A DNA stretch of 64,000 nt from Phoenix dactylifera. Taxonomy: Eukaryota > Streptophyta > Magnoliopsida > Arecales > Arecaceae. How positions within the stretch are numbered: position 1 is the stretch's first letter; every line of letters starts with the position of its first letter. Below, piece by piece: positions 1 to 12,040 of this stretch. The notes below the pieces were generated by a model that was given only the letters and a program-made list of their open reading frames with translations, was not told the DNA's origin and made no database searches. Location of the stretch: positions 11,548,694 to 11,612,693 of the forward strand of contig NC_052405.1 in the NCBI RefSeq assembly GCF_009389715.1, written 5' to 3'. A program made the translations under genes and the position numbers.

Positions 1-91
1 CAAAATCAAAGTCTAAAAATATGTCATAAAGATCAACAGAGATTTCATTCCTCCTAGGAATGCAAGGACCTATCATCTAAGGCAAAAACAA

Positions 92-1769
92 TCATAATAA
101 AGTATGATCAGCAGAACCAGAATCACCATTACACCCCCGATCTGCATGCCTTGTTCCAAAGCCAATCTCTTCTCTCATCTTTTGAAGAACCTCCTCTTGC
201 CATTTTTTCTTTTTCTGCTCAAGAATACGTAGAAGGTCTTCATGAGTGTACAGCTCTGGAGCTTGACTTGTAGAGGTGGAAGAGGATGATGATTGCCCAA
301 TAATTCCAGTGAGATTCTCTAGGGGACTAAAGCCATAGACATGGCCATGAGTTGGGACACCAGTTGCCTCAAACCACAAGTCATAATCACATGGAGGAGC
401 ATCTGAGGTGGAGGCATCACCATATTTTTTGGAGTATTCAGCTGAATACTTTGCCTGCCAGTTGATTTAAAAGAAGAGAAAAACATTATGGTAGATCAAA
501 CAAGAGATAAACATGAGCAAGCTCAATAATATTTATGAATCATAAAAAAATTATACTAACCATGACAGCTTCACTTCTCTTATCTACATATCCTCCCATG
601 CCTTGCTTTGTCTTATGCGTCCGATTAAAAGATTCAACTATTGTTGGCTCCCTACCTAACTTTAATTTCTACAAAAGAGAAAAGAAAAAAATCATTAACA
701 TATAATGGGCTAATTTAAGATGATTGAACAATAATATAAAAATTATTATAGAAATCTAATTGAATAAAGATATGTACCAGTCGTTCGTCATGATTGACAA
801 ATGCGATTGATCCTCCACAGTGTTTAGAGATGCTACCATTCTTCATGGTGTTTCTATTATTTTTGTTGGCTTCTGATTTCTTCTTCCATTTTGGGGAGAT
901 CCAAATATCAATTAGCTTATTCCAATTTTCTCTAGAGATCCAATTAGGGGGTTTATCACGGGCTTTATTTAAATCTCCTTTTGCTTCCAAAAGCTTTTGG
1001 CTTCTGACCCTCCCTAATGAGGTTGTCAACCGTCGCTGACAATGCTTGTCCCAAACTTGATGCACATGATGCAATTGTCCTGGAAGAATTGTGTGTATCT
1101 CCTAACAAAAAAAAAGTCGCAAGTAATCAGACTTATTAATTGGCATGTGTAACAAGGGCAAAAGTTAATGATAAGAAATATAAATTAATTACATCACCTC
1201 AAATTTGTTCCACATTCCAACTTTAGCATGTGTAGGGACCTCCCTCCATGACAACCACGGACCATTGAAAAATTGGCGCATGATAGCAACAGCTTTGTGA
1301 CTGACCTCATAATCAAGAAACCTGCAATTCAAAAAATATTCATTAGAAAATAAATTAAATACTTTAAATGCAACAAACACATAAATTCAAATTAGTGATA
1401 TAAGAAAGTGATATTTTCATACATTCCTCTTGTGCACCTAACAATCACTTTTCCATTTGCATCAACAGGGGCTTTAAGGGTTGGTTCTCGGCCATTGCTT
1501 TGTCGTGGATCAATCCCAAGTTCATCATTCATCTGATCCTCATTTATTGTATCCTCATGATTTTGCACTGCACCATTCATTTCTTCATCGTTTATTTCTT
1601 CATTTGTATCCACCTCTTCAATCATGTCCCCATCAGGAATGTAATCATCATCATCATGACAATCCTCGACACGCTCAGGCAACCTAGAAGGTTGAGAAGG
1701 AACTTGAGTAGCAGCCAGTATTAAAGCTGCTTTTCCATTACCTCTTGGTTTCCCTTTTTTCTTGGCCAT
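92..1769 (-). CDS. CACTA element second gene, Transposase_24 (PF03004-type) protein
   Basis: Five exons join in frame with GT-AG borders: 1769-1423, 1321-1198, 1101-778, 668-561 and 454-92. Together they give 421 codons plus a TGA at 92-94. The N-terminal third is charged (MAKKKGK start, then an acidic Asp/Glu tract). The middle (about residues 130-300) holds the plant transposase domain, with readable motifs VPTHAKVGMW, VWDKHC, KPPNWIS and LGREPT. The C-terminal part is a predicted coiled coil (EQKKKKWQEEVLQKMREE). In En/Spm-type elements the second product binds subterminal repeats; that role is inferred from family and position. No stop or frameshift breaks the reading frame, unlike the neighbouring transposase gene 180 bp upstream. 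Exon borders were chosen by frame continuity and conserved motifs. Confidence 0.82.
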
Positions 1770-1949
1770 AACTGCACAACAATAAAAAGTTGTAGTTAGT
1801 TCACAATGTAAATGTCAACAAATCCAATCAAAGTAAAGAACAATCAGTGGACCTGTTGCTTTCCCTTTGCTCTTTCTCATGTCTGCACAATTATAATTTA
1901 TAAGTCTAAAATTAGTTATATTAGCATTCACAAAGTTGCATGTTGTATT

Positions 1950-4900
1950 TTAATCTTCCTCAGCCTCATGCTCCTCTTCCTCGGTTTGTTCATCTTCAAA
2001 ATCTTCTTCTTCATCCTCAAAGTCCTCTTCTATTTGGTTAGTTGTCAACTCAATTTCTGCTGCATCAATATCTTCTGCATCTCTGTTAACACCAACCAAA
2101 ATGTCTGGATCATCAAGCTCATCTGTCATCGAGATTGGGGTAGGAATCCTGTGGTTTTCTTCTTGATAAAAATCAAGAAAATTTTCTTCTGGCACACTAG
2201 GAGTGAACCTACCTCTAGCTTTTGTCTTAATTACTGCCCACCACAATCTTCGATTCTTCTTCTTACCTGGGTAACCAGTATAGAACACCTGATGTGCTTG
2301 TTGAGCTAATACAAAAGGATCATTGGTTGGAAGTCTTAGTTTGTAATTGATCTCAACGAGGCCATGTTGAGGGTGCACTTTCATACCCTTGTCTCTATCA
2401 TACCAGTCACATTTGAATAACACTACTTTATTACCAACCCCAAAATAGTCTAACTCGATAATGTCAACCAACATCCCATAATAGTCACTCTCAAAGTCAT
2501 TGTAACTGCTTTCCTTAATGCACACACCACTGTTGAAGGTTCTTTTATCCTTTCCATATTCTTTAGTGTGAAATCTGTACCCATTCACAAAGTAGCCTTT
2601 ATAACATTTAACTTTATTCCCAGGGCCATATGATAGGTCCTTTAAGCGCCCATCAACATGATTTTTGCTGTCATTAATCTAGCATGATAAAAATAATATC
2701 GTAAGAATAAATCAAGAGAAAGTCTAATTTATTATTATATTTATGAATTATGTACTCACATATGACCTAAACCAAGCCGAAAACTCCATTTCGCGTCGTC
2801 TTTCCAAATCTATTTGGCTTATATTTGGACAAGATTGCCGGATATAATCATCAAAATACCTACAACACAAAAGCTAGAATCACATATATTGTACTCCATA
2901 TGCATTTTTAAGGATGATTATAATTAAGTACTTGTGTAACTTACTTTCCAAAAGGTTGAACCTCCTCACAATTCAGAAGAACATATAATTCAGCAGCATT
3001 AAACTCCTGAGTAGTTAAATGCCTTCCAAAAGGTTTCCCAAAAGGCTGACCTTGATGAGCAAAAATGGATAGACGATCCACAAGATCAAACTCCCCTTCG
3101 TCTTCATTACGGGGAACTTGATTTAACCTCGTTTGTATAGAAGGCTCAAAATAATGCGAACAGAAAGTTGATATTTCTTCTATAATGTAAGCCTCGACAA
3201 TAGAACCTTCAATCGATGCTCGATTCTTTACCTTCTGCTTTATATCATGCATAAGCCTATAAATAAGATTAATATGTTAATTTCTCAAATTTAATGGATA
3301 CAAAAAAACTATTTAATAAAATTATAGAAATTGTTACCTTTCAAAGGGGTACATCCATCTGTACTGCACGGGCCCCCCAACCTTAACTTCATAAGCTAAA
3401 TGAACAGGTAAGTGCTCCATTGAGTCAAAAAATGCAGGAGGAAATATCTTCTCAAGTTTGCAGAGAGTTACCACAATATTTTTCTCAAGAACCTCCATAT
3501 CTTGGACACGCAAAGTTGTGTTGCATAAATCTCTAAAGTAACAGCTTAATTCTGTCAATGCATCCCACACTGGTGCTGGCAATACTTCACGGAATGCAAT
3601 TGGAAGCAATCTCAGCATGAAAACATGACAATCGTGACTTTTTAACCCGTAAAACTTATAATCATCCAGGTTAACACACTTCGATATGTTTGAAGCATAT
3701 CCATCAGGGAGTCTTAACCCTTTCACCCACTCGCAGACCTCCATTGCTTGGTCTTTGGACAATACATAGGAAGCTGGAGGCTTAACTAGCTTTCCATTAA
3801 CAAATTGAATCCTCAACTTGGGACGCTTGCAATACAGCTCTAAATCTTGCCTTGCTTTCACATTATCTTTAGTCTTCCCTTTTACATCCATACAAGTGTA
3901 AAATATATTGAGAAACACATTTCGAACAATATGCATGACATCTAAATTGTGTCGAATAAGTAGTGTATGCCAATAGGGCAACTCCCAAAATATGCTCCTT
4001 TTTACTCAATTATGATCTTTACCGAATCCAGGAATGGTGTGCTTAGGAGCTTTCAAACCAAAAGTTACATTAGGCAAGGCAGAGACCCTATTTTTCAACT
4101 CCTCACCAGACAGTCGAGGAGGTGGGGGGTCTGTCTCTATTCTACCATTGAAGAAACCATCAACTTGGTATCTGTATGCATGGTCCATGGGCAAGAATTG
4201 ACGATGGCAGTCAAAAAAAGAAGTCTTCCCACCATGTTGTAGTGTAAAAGTTTTTGAGTTCTCCATACAATACGGGTATGCCAACTTTCCATGTGTACTC
4301 CATCCTGAAAGCATGCCATATGCAGGAAAATCGTTGATAGTCCACAATAAAGCTGCCTTCATTTGAAAATTCTCTTTTCTAAAAATGTCATAAGTGGTGA
4401 CCCCTACTTCCCACAATATTTTAAGTTCATCAATCAAAGGCCTAAGCAAGACATCGATACTTTTGCCGGGGCTCTTAGGTCCAGAAATGACTAAACTTAG
4501 AAAAATGTAGGGTCGTTTCATACATATTGATGGTGGAAGATTGTAAACTATTACGAAAACTGGCCAACAAGAATAAGGACGAGCTGATTGGCTAAAAGGG
4601 TTAAAACCATCTGTACATAACCCAAGTCTCACATTACGAGGCTCGGTAGAAAAGGATGGATGAATGCGGTCAAAGTGCTTCCAAGCCTCCCCACAAGCAG
4701 GATGCACCATCTCATCTGAATCACCTCCCTTTACATGCCATGACATGTTTTCAGCCGTTCTGCTTGACATAAAAAGCCTCTGAAGTCTTGGTGTTATTGG
4801 AAGATATCGCAACCTTCTATAAGGAACATCTTTTCTCCTACCACCACCATCATTTCTTCTGAGTTTATATCGAGGATGACCACAAATAGTACACTCAATC

Positions 4901-5649
4901 AAATTCTCTGTTTCCTTATAGAATAGCATACAATTATTCTCACAAACATCAATACTTGTATACTCCAACCCCAACTTCCGAAGCATCTTCTTTGATTGAT
5001 AGAAATCAAGGGGCAGCTTCTCACTTTCCGGCAACATATTCTTCACTATTTTCATGATTCGATCATAGCAAGATATACTCATATTAAATTCAGACTTGCA
5101 ATTTAATAATTGAGTAATAGCAGATAACTTAGAGTGTTTTTTACACCCTTTCCATAAAGGTACTTCTGCATCTTTCAACAAAGAATAAAAATCTGCAGCA
5201 TCCTTATTTGGCTCTTTCTCATGATTAACTTCAAGTGCACTACTCAAATGGAGTTCCTCTTCTGGACCCATAGCTTCCATCACCATGGTTCTATATTGCT
5301 GACCATGTTCACAATCAACATCCATTGATGTGGATGCTTCTACTGCACTTGTACTTACAGGAGCAACTGCACCAAGTAACTCCCCATGTGCAAACCATGT
5401 TGAATACCCCGGTGTAAACCCCTTTCTCAACAGATGAACATTGACCGTATCACGGTTAAGAAATTTCTGGTTGTCACATCTCATACAAGGGCATCTAATC
5501 TTATCACCACTACAATACTCTAACTGAGTAAATGCAAACTCAAGGAACCCTTTAACTCCATCACAGAACTCAGCTCTTATATAACCATTTTCACTAAGTC
5601 GGTGGTACATCCAATTACGATCAACTGACATAGTTCCTCTAGAAATCAA
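1950..5649 (-). pseudogene. CACTA TNP2-type transposase, one in-frame stop
   Basis: Four exons (5649-3338, 3256-2945, 2859-2760, 2678-1950) join in frame over 1151 codons. Order of domains: a transposase-associated N-terminus (WMYHRL near residue 14; Cys motif RCPCMRCDN), the tnp2 core (HPACGEAWKHFD, GLCTDGFNPF, TYDIF, AYGMLSGWSTHGKLACPY-like), a DUF4218 region (RHNLDVMHI, KSHDCHV, LPVHLAYE) and a C-terminal DUF4216 region ending in an acidic Glu/Asp tail. Codon 548 (4006-4008) is TGA where the family has a conserved Trp, consistent with one TGG to TGA change. I see no other break. An alternative start is Met7 (5633-5631). Transposition by this copy would need readthrough or help in trans. 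The gene lies head to tail with the second element gene. Confidence 0.88.
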
Positions 5650-7159
5650 AAAAATAAAACAACATTAGAAAGCCTAGAAAATATTAAAAATCGGGCCATT
5701 AAAAAACACGAAAGGCAAGATCATAAAAAATGTAAAAGAAACAAAAACTGGTATGATATTTATGAAGATGAGAAGTTATCATAAGAATGACAAAAATAAG
5801 TCATTCAATCTTGTCCTAGCATCATTGACATTAAAAAAGCATTCAATCTTTATAAAAAGCTGAACATAACGAATTAATCTTTACAAGTTATCTCTTCATT
5901 CATCTAATACCAGCAATATTCAAAAAGCATTTAATCTTTACAAAGACAAGGAATACAAGTCAAATCATCCAAATTTACATATGGAATACTATCTGCTTCA
6001 CATAGAACAAATGTCAATATACATGATCGCCTCTGATGCTAGGAAAGCATGGCACTTCTTAGCAAGCTTTTTTGACCACCTTCTTGATTGCACACTGAAA
6101 ATAAGTCACAACCATGAAGCAACACCATTTTCCACCACTTTCCATTTTTCCTTGCAGATGAACAATGATTGTAGAAATGAATAACATGACGAAGAAATTA
6201 AAATCCATGAACTTTACAGAGTCAAGTTAAAGTTTTGAGAAAATTTTCAAAAATGTAAACCAATGTCATAAGAAGCATGACTGGCATGCTTTGAAGTACT
6301 ATTCAACAATTATGAAAATAAATTTTGCAAGTTGATGAAGAATCAATAATTGATACACTTTTTTAAGTATTAGATCTCTAATGGGCCCAAGTTTGGTGCT
6401 TGACGAATGATATTCATAGGAAAGCTCAAATATATCACAATACACAAAGATTAGATTTCCTACAAAGGTCCAAGTAAATAAAATACATTCAATTATATTA
6501 CATTAAATTAGAGGTTACTGTAGATTCAGATTTAGGAGGAAAAAAAATGGCAACAATGATACACAACTCTTCCCTTAATATTTTCACATGAACAATAAAA
6601 AAATGAAGATTAATCATTGAGAGCTAATAGTATCGGACCATTGGAACCACAATATCTGATGTTGAAACTCTTGAAACAAAGTACTACTATAATCCTTGGC
6701 AGCTGGAAACACAAGCCTTTAGTCAATGATTTCATCAGTTTTTCAGTTGAAGTTGTTTCAAAGAGTGAGATCTGTTTATTTAGAAGAACCCCCAAGAACA
6801 TATATTCTCTAAATCCTGGCTGCTTCATATTTCTCAAAAAGAAAAAAGGGAAGAAAAAAAAAAAGAAATAGTTGCTGCTCCATGTCACAACATGAGATTT
6901 TGCGGTTCCAAACTTAACAGACACTATTAATCAAAAAATTCGTCAGCTAAAACGAAACATCAACAGGGAATTAAGGGAAACAAACCCTGCTTCACCACAG
7001 CATCTCAAAAACCCTGCTTCACCACAGCATCTCAAAAACCCTGCTTCACCACAGCATCTCAGAAAGGAGATTAAAATGTATACATTTACATCCACATCTG
7101 GAATCTTGGATCATGTATATAATGACTAGATGAAGATGAACACAAAGAGATGTAAACAC
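5650..7159. other. CACTA element 5' non-coding segment
   Basis: This AT-rich stretch lies between the transposase start codon and the GC-rich leader. It holds no convincing coding region. It includes poly-A/T runs (for example around 6845-6870). It is probably promoter-proximal intron or leader of the transposase transcript. Confidence 0.4.
6985..7065 (+). repeat. 27-bp tandem repeat, three copies
   Basis: The unit CCCTGCTTCACCACAGCATC plus TCAAAAA recurs at 6985, 7012 and 7039 with a 27-bp period and almost no variation. It lies in the non-coding 5' part of the CACTA element. Confidence 0.9.
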
Positions 7160-7745
7160 AGGATCATGTATATAATCGAAAGGCACGGCGATCAAGCGCG
7201 GCGCCGGATCCACAGGAGGAGACCCTCGGTAGGTTCCTTCCCCCTTCCTCTTCCTCTTCTTCGTTTCTTTTATTTTGTTATCATGGGGTAAAAGGAAATG
7301 GGGTTAGGGTTTACCTCCGGGAAGAACCGGTTCTGAAAACCCTAGCCGACGAGCAAGAAACAGGGGAGCGTCGACGGGGTGACGTAGCCGCGATGATCTC
7401 GTCCCGGGCAAGAAGGAGATGAACACAGGCGCCGAGCAAAGAGACAATGAAACCCTCGGTAGGTTAGGGTTTACCTCCGGAAAGAGATCCTGGCTGACGA
7501 GCAAGAAGGAGGGGGCGTCGACGAGGTGATGTAGCCGCGATCGGGAGGCGTGATGTTGCCGTGGTCGCCGTCGGCAAGGGGGAGCCGGAGAGGAGAGGCC
7601 GGAGGTGGAGGGGAGGAGAGGAGATGGGAAGCCGGGATGCCAAATCCCTAACCACGCCAATCTTTTAATCGAGACCAAATGCTTCGAGTCCCAGGCTCCC
7701 CCTGTCACCCAGCTCCAAATCGGGACGGGACTGCAAGCCAAATTT
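7160..7745 (-). other. GC-rich CACTA leader with 160-bp tandem duplication
   Basis: A sharply GC-rich island lies upstream of the transposase gene. The segments starting at 7301 and 7461 are near copies offset by 160 bp; both carry GGGTTTACCTCCGG. On the minus strand each contains GGAGGTAAACC, a good splice donor, so the block may be an untranslated first exon whose donor was duplicated. Open frames of 63-145 codons exist here but look like composition effects. Just beyond, TGCAAGCCAAATTTCATATT occurs twice (7732 and 7777). Confidence 0.5.
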
Positions 7746-8149
7746 CATATTGAATTATTTTTGGACTAAGTCGGTGTGCAAGCCAAATTTCATATTGAAC
7801 TATTTTTTATCTATAAGGTTGATTGGAAGAAGGCTGATTGGACGGAACTTGCTGGAAAAAATATTTTTGAACTATAAAGCATGGTAAAAAAAATTCGAGA
7901 CCTTCTTCCAAAATCCAATCCCATTGCAGGAAAGTTGCAATAGGGGTACAAATGGGTCATGGCCAACACCATGAGATTTGAAAATGAGAAGGAATTTGAG
8001 TTTTCTGGAGAGCGTTTTGAATTTGAGTTATCGAAGAAATTTGGGCGAAACGGCGGGCATACTTAGTTTCATGTTGGATTTTCCTCCTTTTATCTTTTTT
8101 AATTTAGATTTACTCAAAAATAATATTTTTAATATTTATGGAATTAAAA

Positions 8150-8494
8150 ATTAAATTTGGTGACGGAAATTTTTGTCAATAACCTGTCACCGCCAAAAAT
8201 AATCTTTTAAAAATTTATAAATACTTGGGTTACGATATTTGTGACGGCTGAATTTGTCACTGCGGGGTTGCAATTTCGGTTATCATTTTGCTGACAGATA
8301 TTCCGTCACTATGATGGTTACTAAGGTTTGGCGTCCATCCTACCCGCGCATTCTGTGACCGGTCTGTCACTAATCGGTCACTAAGTTTACACCACGGTGA
8401 CCAAATTTCTGGCGGTTACTAATCAGTCACAAATAGTGACTGATAACGGTCCGTCACTAATTTTCCGTCACTATACGCGTGTTTTCTGGTAGTG
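8150..8494. repeat. CACTA subterminal repeats and terminal inverted repeat
   Basis: Many copies of GTCAC(T/C) and its complement occur here, for example around 8160, 8190, 8240, 8265, 8305, 8355-8385 and 8420-8475. The block ends in TCTGGTAGTG at 8485-8494, the inverted CACTA end. Such arrays are where CACTA transposases bind. Confidence 0.85.
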
Positions 8495-9848
8495 AAAAAT
8501 GCGAGGACTACTCCTTGTTAGGTTGGATCGACTACACTTTCTACCAAAGAAGCAAGCCTTGTTTTGCTAAACTAGATCGCCTAAATGCAGTCATTGGATA
8601 ATGTTCGTTCGTGGAGAAGAGTTAAATATTCTTTGATTTAAAAACGAAGAAGAGTAGAATATTCACTTCATTCAAACATGAAAGGTGGCATTCCTGCCGT
8701 ATTTCTTCATTTTTAAGTAGTCATATTTCTATGGTTGTAAGGAAGACTAAAATATTTCTATGGTTATAGAAGAAGACTAAAATATTCTTCAGATTCAGCC
8801 CAATGCAATAGGCCATAGTAGGTTTGGAGCATCAAAAAGTCCACCGCGCTAGGCGTAGCCATGCTCACGTCATCAGTAATTTCATGGCTATTGGATATGC
8901 ATGACATCCAGTATCACTTCATTTTCTTTTCCGAAAAAAAAATCTTCAGATCATGATGAGTGGGCTTCATGATTCTTGACATACATCATCATCTCAATAA
9001 CATATAAACTGAGAAATACTTTCAATTTAGAATAGCATATCATATTATATAATTCTACACCAGTTTATTAAAGGTTTGTTTGGTTCGGAGGGAAAAAAAA
9101 AAAAGTATGGTCAACGGGAAAACAAAAATCGGCTTTTCAAAAAAAATATTTTAGTGAAGAAAATTTTTCCACACGAACCAAACGAGTCCTAAGTTCAAAC
9201 AAGCAAGTAGAAAATCAGAACAACCTAGAGTTGAAGTATGGTGCCATATGCATCATCTAAAATTGGTATGATTGCTGCTTGTAGCGGTCCCTCTGGTATC
9301 TTTGATCATACGAAGCATGATATTTTATTGGCATATCAATATAGAAAGTTGGATGCGCATTATGTATATCTTTGATAGGGAGCAAAACTGAAGTTTGCAT
9401 TTAATTTTCTACGCCATGCAAAGAATGAAATTGTCAGTTCCACATTATGAATGTTGAAAAATATGTATGTTTTTGCAATGTCCATGATTTTAAAAACCTA
9501 AGACCCAACCCATGTCTATTATAATCAGAAGTTATAACCGAACATAATAATATCTAGAACTATCTTATGCATTCTTTGCTTCATATCTAACTTTCATCAA
9601 CTGACCCTAAATTGATCAACAAGGGGCGATAGGAGCTGAACTTCAAATTAAGATGAGGGATTACCTTTGAAACCTAACGCACCATTCTTTTTTTTGTTGA
9701 TGTTGCATATGGGACATTTGAAATAGCAAAGAACATCTCCTTTTGAAAAGCAATAGGTTGGGAGAGATGGGTGAGCCTGGTGGGGTAAGCCGGCGGTTCA
9801 GTCGCCGGGATTGACAGGTCTTCATACATTGTTTTTGCTGGTGATGAG
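8495..9848. other. Spacer between CACTA and copia elements
   Basis: No gene is seen. The region is AT-rich with one short inverted-repeat element (9072-9189, listed separately). It is probably original host DNA that received both elements. Confidence 0.5.
9072..9189. mobile_element. Harbinger/Tourist-like MITE, 118 bp
   Basis: The left end AGGTTTGTTTGGTTCG (9072-9087) is an imperfect inverted copy of the right end CGAACCAAACGAGTCC (9174-9189). TAA flanks both sides (9069-9071 and 9190-9192). Size, AT-rich core and 3-bp TAA duplication fit a PIF/Harbinger-derived MITE. Confidence 0.6.
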
Positions 9849-10493
9849 TGATATAAATATAGATTCCCTCAAAAGAACTCAAATAAACCACAAGTAATTT
9901 AATTTCACTGGAACAACTAGTTCCGATGTGTGCCTCTTCAACGTCGTTTTCTTTCGATCCACAACAAAATAAATAGTACTTGTAATCGTCTGAGGCGTGT
10001 CGTCATTATCTTTGAAAGAGATTTGTCTCTTTACGTGCATTGGATTCTGACGATACCTCCCTAAGATACAACAGACCGTTGAATTTGCAGACGTGCACAG
10101 TACTACAAATTCTTTTGAACTCGGCAAGGTATTTTCTGTATGTTCGTACACGATAGTTTGGTGGGAGATGACGAAAGGATAGAGAAAAGAAAGAAAACAA
10201 GGCCTTTCTTTATTATTTTTTTTCTGCTTGAAAAAGTAAAGAAAAACCAAAAAAATATCACCGCTAGGAAGATAAGAATCAGAGCACCTGTCTCTCTCCC
10301 TCTCGGTTACTTTTTGGGCTTCACTTAGAGAGACATCTATTCAAGATGGTTTTGAAACCGCCATCCGTTGATTTCCTCAATGGGCAGAGCAATCAAGTTG
10401 ATAGCCGCTGAGTTCCTCAACGAGAAAGACTTTAAGGACCGGGCAATAAAGATTTGTAGCGGTTGTTCTCAAATTTCAGAAAAACTTCTTACA
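9849..10493 (-). repeat. Copia 3' LTR
   Basis: This 645-bp block matches 26029-26693 throughout, including a shared TCGTTTTCTTTCGATCCACA segment. On the minus strand a purine-rich tract with TGGTGGGGAA immediately precedes it at 10494-10505, the expected polypurine tract. Confidence 0.92.
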
Positions 10494-11234
10494 TTCCCCA
10501 CCATTTTTGAAATTTCAGAAATTTTTGAGATAATTTTGAAAATGACAGAAATTTTGAAAATTCAAAGTACGAGCAATCAGTACACTTAGCTTTCGATGAA
10601 AGGTGTCTTCCAGACTTGAATCGTCATCTAGTTGGTATTTCGCCATCCACACCGGTCCGAAGTGAACAAAGTCTTAAACTTGGACTTTATGTATAGATTT
10701 TGAGAATACCGAACAACTAAGAGTTGACCCTGCATGTAAGTTCCATCGGGGTAGCGCATTACGGTCGTGCGTAGGTACCTTGTTTTGCGAGTGTCTCTTA
10801 AAGAACAAGCCTTAATTCTCTATTTAACTGCGGCCCCACAGTCACACTCATATTGGTGATATCTCCAAGAGTATACTGCAACTCTATACCCTGCTATAAT
10901 AGCCCTGATATCATTAAGGCATTACACCATCCTTCTGTCTAGTGCAGTTGAGCATCTGTTCCATAGAGATGGGTAGTGAACCGAGTTCACTTTAAATTTG
11001 GTACTCCTACCAGCCACTCAGTCAGCTTGTTTGTCCCATTGAACCTATATCTTAGGATCTCCAGTCAGATAGGTTGGGTTGCCGCTGACGGTCACTCAAA
11101 AATAAGCTTTATACCCATCCCCCTCGAAGCATATTGAACTTGTCCTTTCGACAAGCCATTGGTCAGATGATCAGCCAAGTTCTCCACTGATTTAATATAA
11201 CTTAAAGTTATAACTCTAGTAGAGGTGAGCTTCC
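10494..11234 (-). other. Copia 3' end of pol and untranslated region
   Basis: The minus strand still reads as decayed copia coding sequence beyond RNase H (for example VVKHIELRYK just left of 11235, typical of the pol C-terminus), then non-coding DNA up to the polypurine tract. Confidence 0.6.
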
Positions 11235-11770
11235 TTAAAATTTTATATCGAAGCTCAATGTGCTTGACAACTTCGAGTTGTGATTTTTACTTTTCACTTT
11301 TGCTATAGTCGCTTGATTATCATAGTTAATTAGAATAGCAAGAATAGGCTTATCCATCATGGGAATATATGATAACAGACCCCTAAACCAATCTGCTTCT
11401 CTATCAGCTAACTCTAAGGCTACCATCTTAGCCTCTATGGTGGATCTAGTAATCAAGGTCTGCTTGGAAAATTTCCAAGCGACTACACCACCATCTAGTG
11501 TAAAAACAAATTCACTAGTAGCCTTTGTGTCTCCGGAATTAGAGATCCAGTTAGCATCACTATACCTTTCTAGTACAGCAGAAAAACCAGAATAGTCTAT
11601 TCCGTAGTTAATAGTACCCTTTAAATATTTAAGAAGCCTTTCTATTGCATCCCAATGTGTTTTATCGAGGTTACTCATGTATCTACTCAGTCTTCCTACA
11701 GCATAGAAGATATCTGGTCTTGTATAGTTAGATAAATACATAAGACTTCCAATTAATTGAGAATACTTTA
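11235..11770 (-). pseudogene. Copia reverse transcriptase C-terminus and RNase H fragment
   Basis: The frame contains the copia hallmarks YSQLIGSLMYL, RPDIFYAVGRLSRYM, WDAIERLLKYLKGT and the RNase H segment SDANWISNSGDTKATSEF. The open frame formally begins at 11804, but everything right of 11770 is gypsy LTR. The true upstream continuation lies at 22881 and beyond, on the far side of the nested insertion. Confidence 0.9.
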
Positions 11771-12040
11771 TGTAACGTCCGGGCCCAATACAAACCGGGC
11801 CCAATGCTTTTAGGGCCCAATTGGAGAGTATTTGGGCCAGGTGGTTAGTGGGCCATACTGGCCCATGGAGAGCAACCCATGAAGGGCTGCCATCTGCCGC
11901 CTAAGGGCTGAAAGGACAGGACCCTAGCTGGCCCTCGGAGAGAAGGCCTTAACCATGCAAAACGGGAGCCCGCCACCTCTTCACCCTCGGTTAAAGGAGA
12001 ACTGAACTGGCCTGAGGAGGGGGGGCAGCTGGTGGCTCCA

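Larger units (their letters stand above)
1..8494 (-). mobile_element. CACTA (En/Spm) DNA transposon, 5' part; other end outside window
   Basis: Read on the minus strand, the element begins at 8494 with CACTACCAGAAAACACG, the hallmark CACTA terminus. About 340 bp of short direct and inverted copies of GTCACTA/TAGTGAC-like motifs follow, as expected of subterminal transposase-binding repeats. Inside are two genes in the same orientation: a TNP2-type transposase (5649-1950) and a second gene with a plant Transposase_24 domain (1769-92). That is the usual gene pair of the superfamily. The matching 3' terminus is not seen and must lie left of position 1, so the element is longer than 8.5 kb. The 3-bp target duplication can be read on one side only (AAA at 8495-8497). 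Class assignment is firm; activity is unlikely because the transposase carries a stop. Confidence 0.93.

Noticed and set aside
6985-7065. Regular 27-bp repeats as a CRISPR-like array
   Set aside because: The copies are directly adjacent without spacers, and the setting is a plant transposon.
7304-7741. 145-codon Pro/Ser-rich frame in the CACTA leader
   Set aside because: It lies in duplicated GC-rich DNA, has no family match and is better explained as an untranslated exon.
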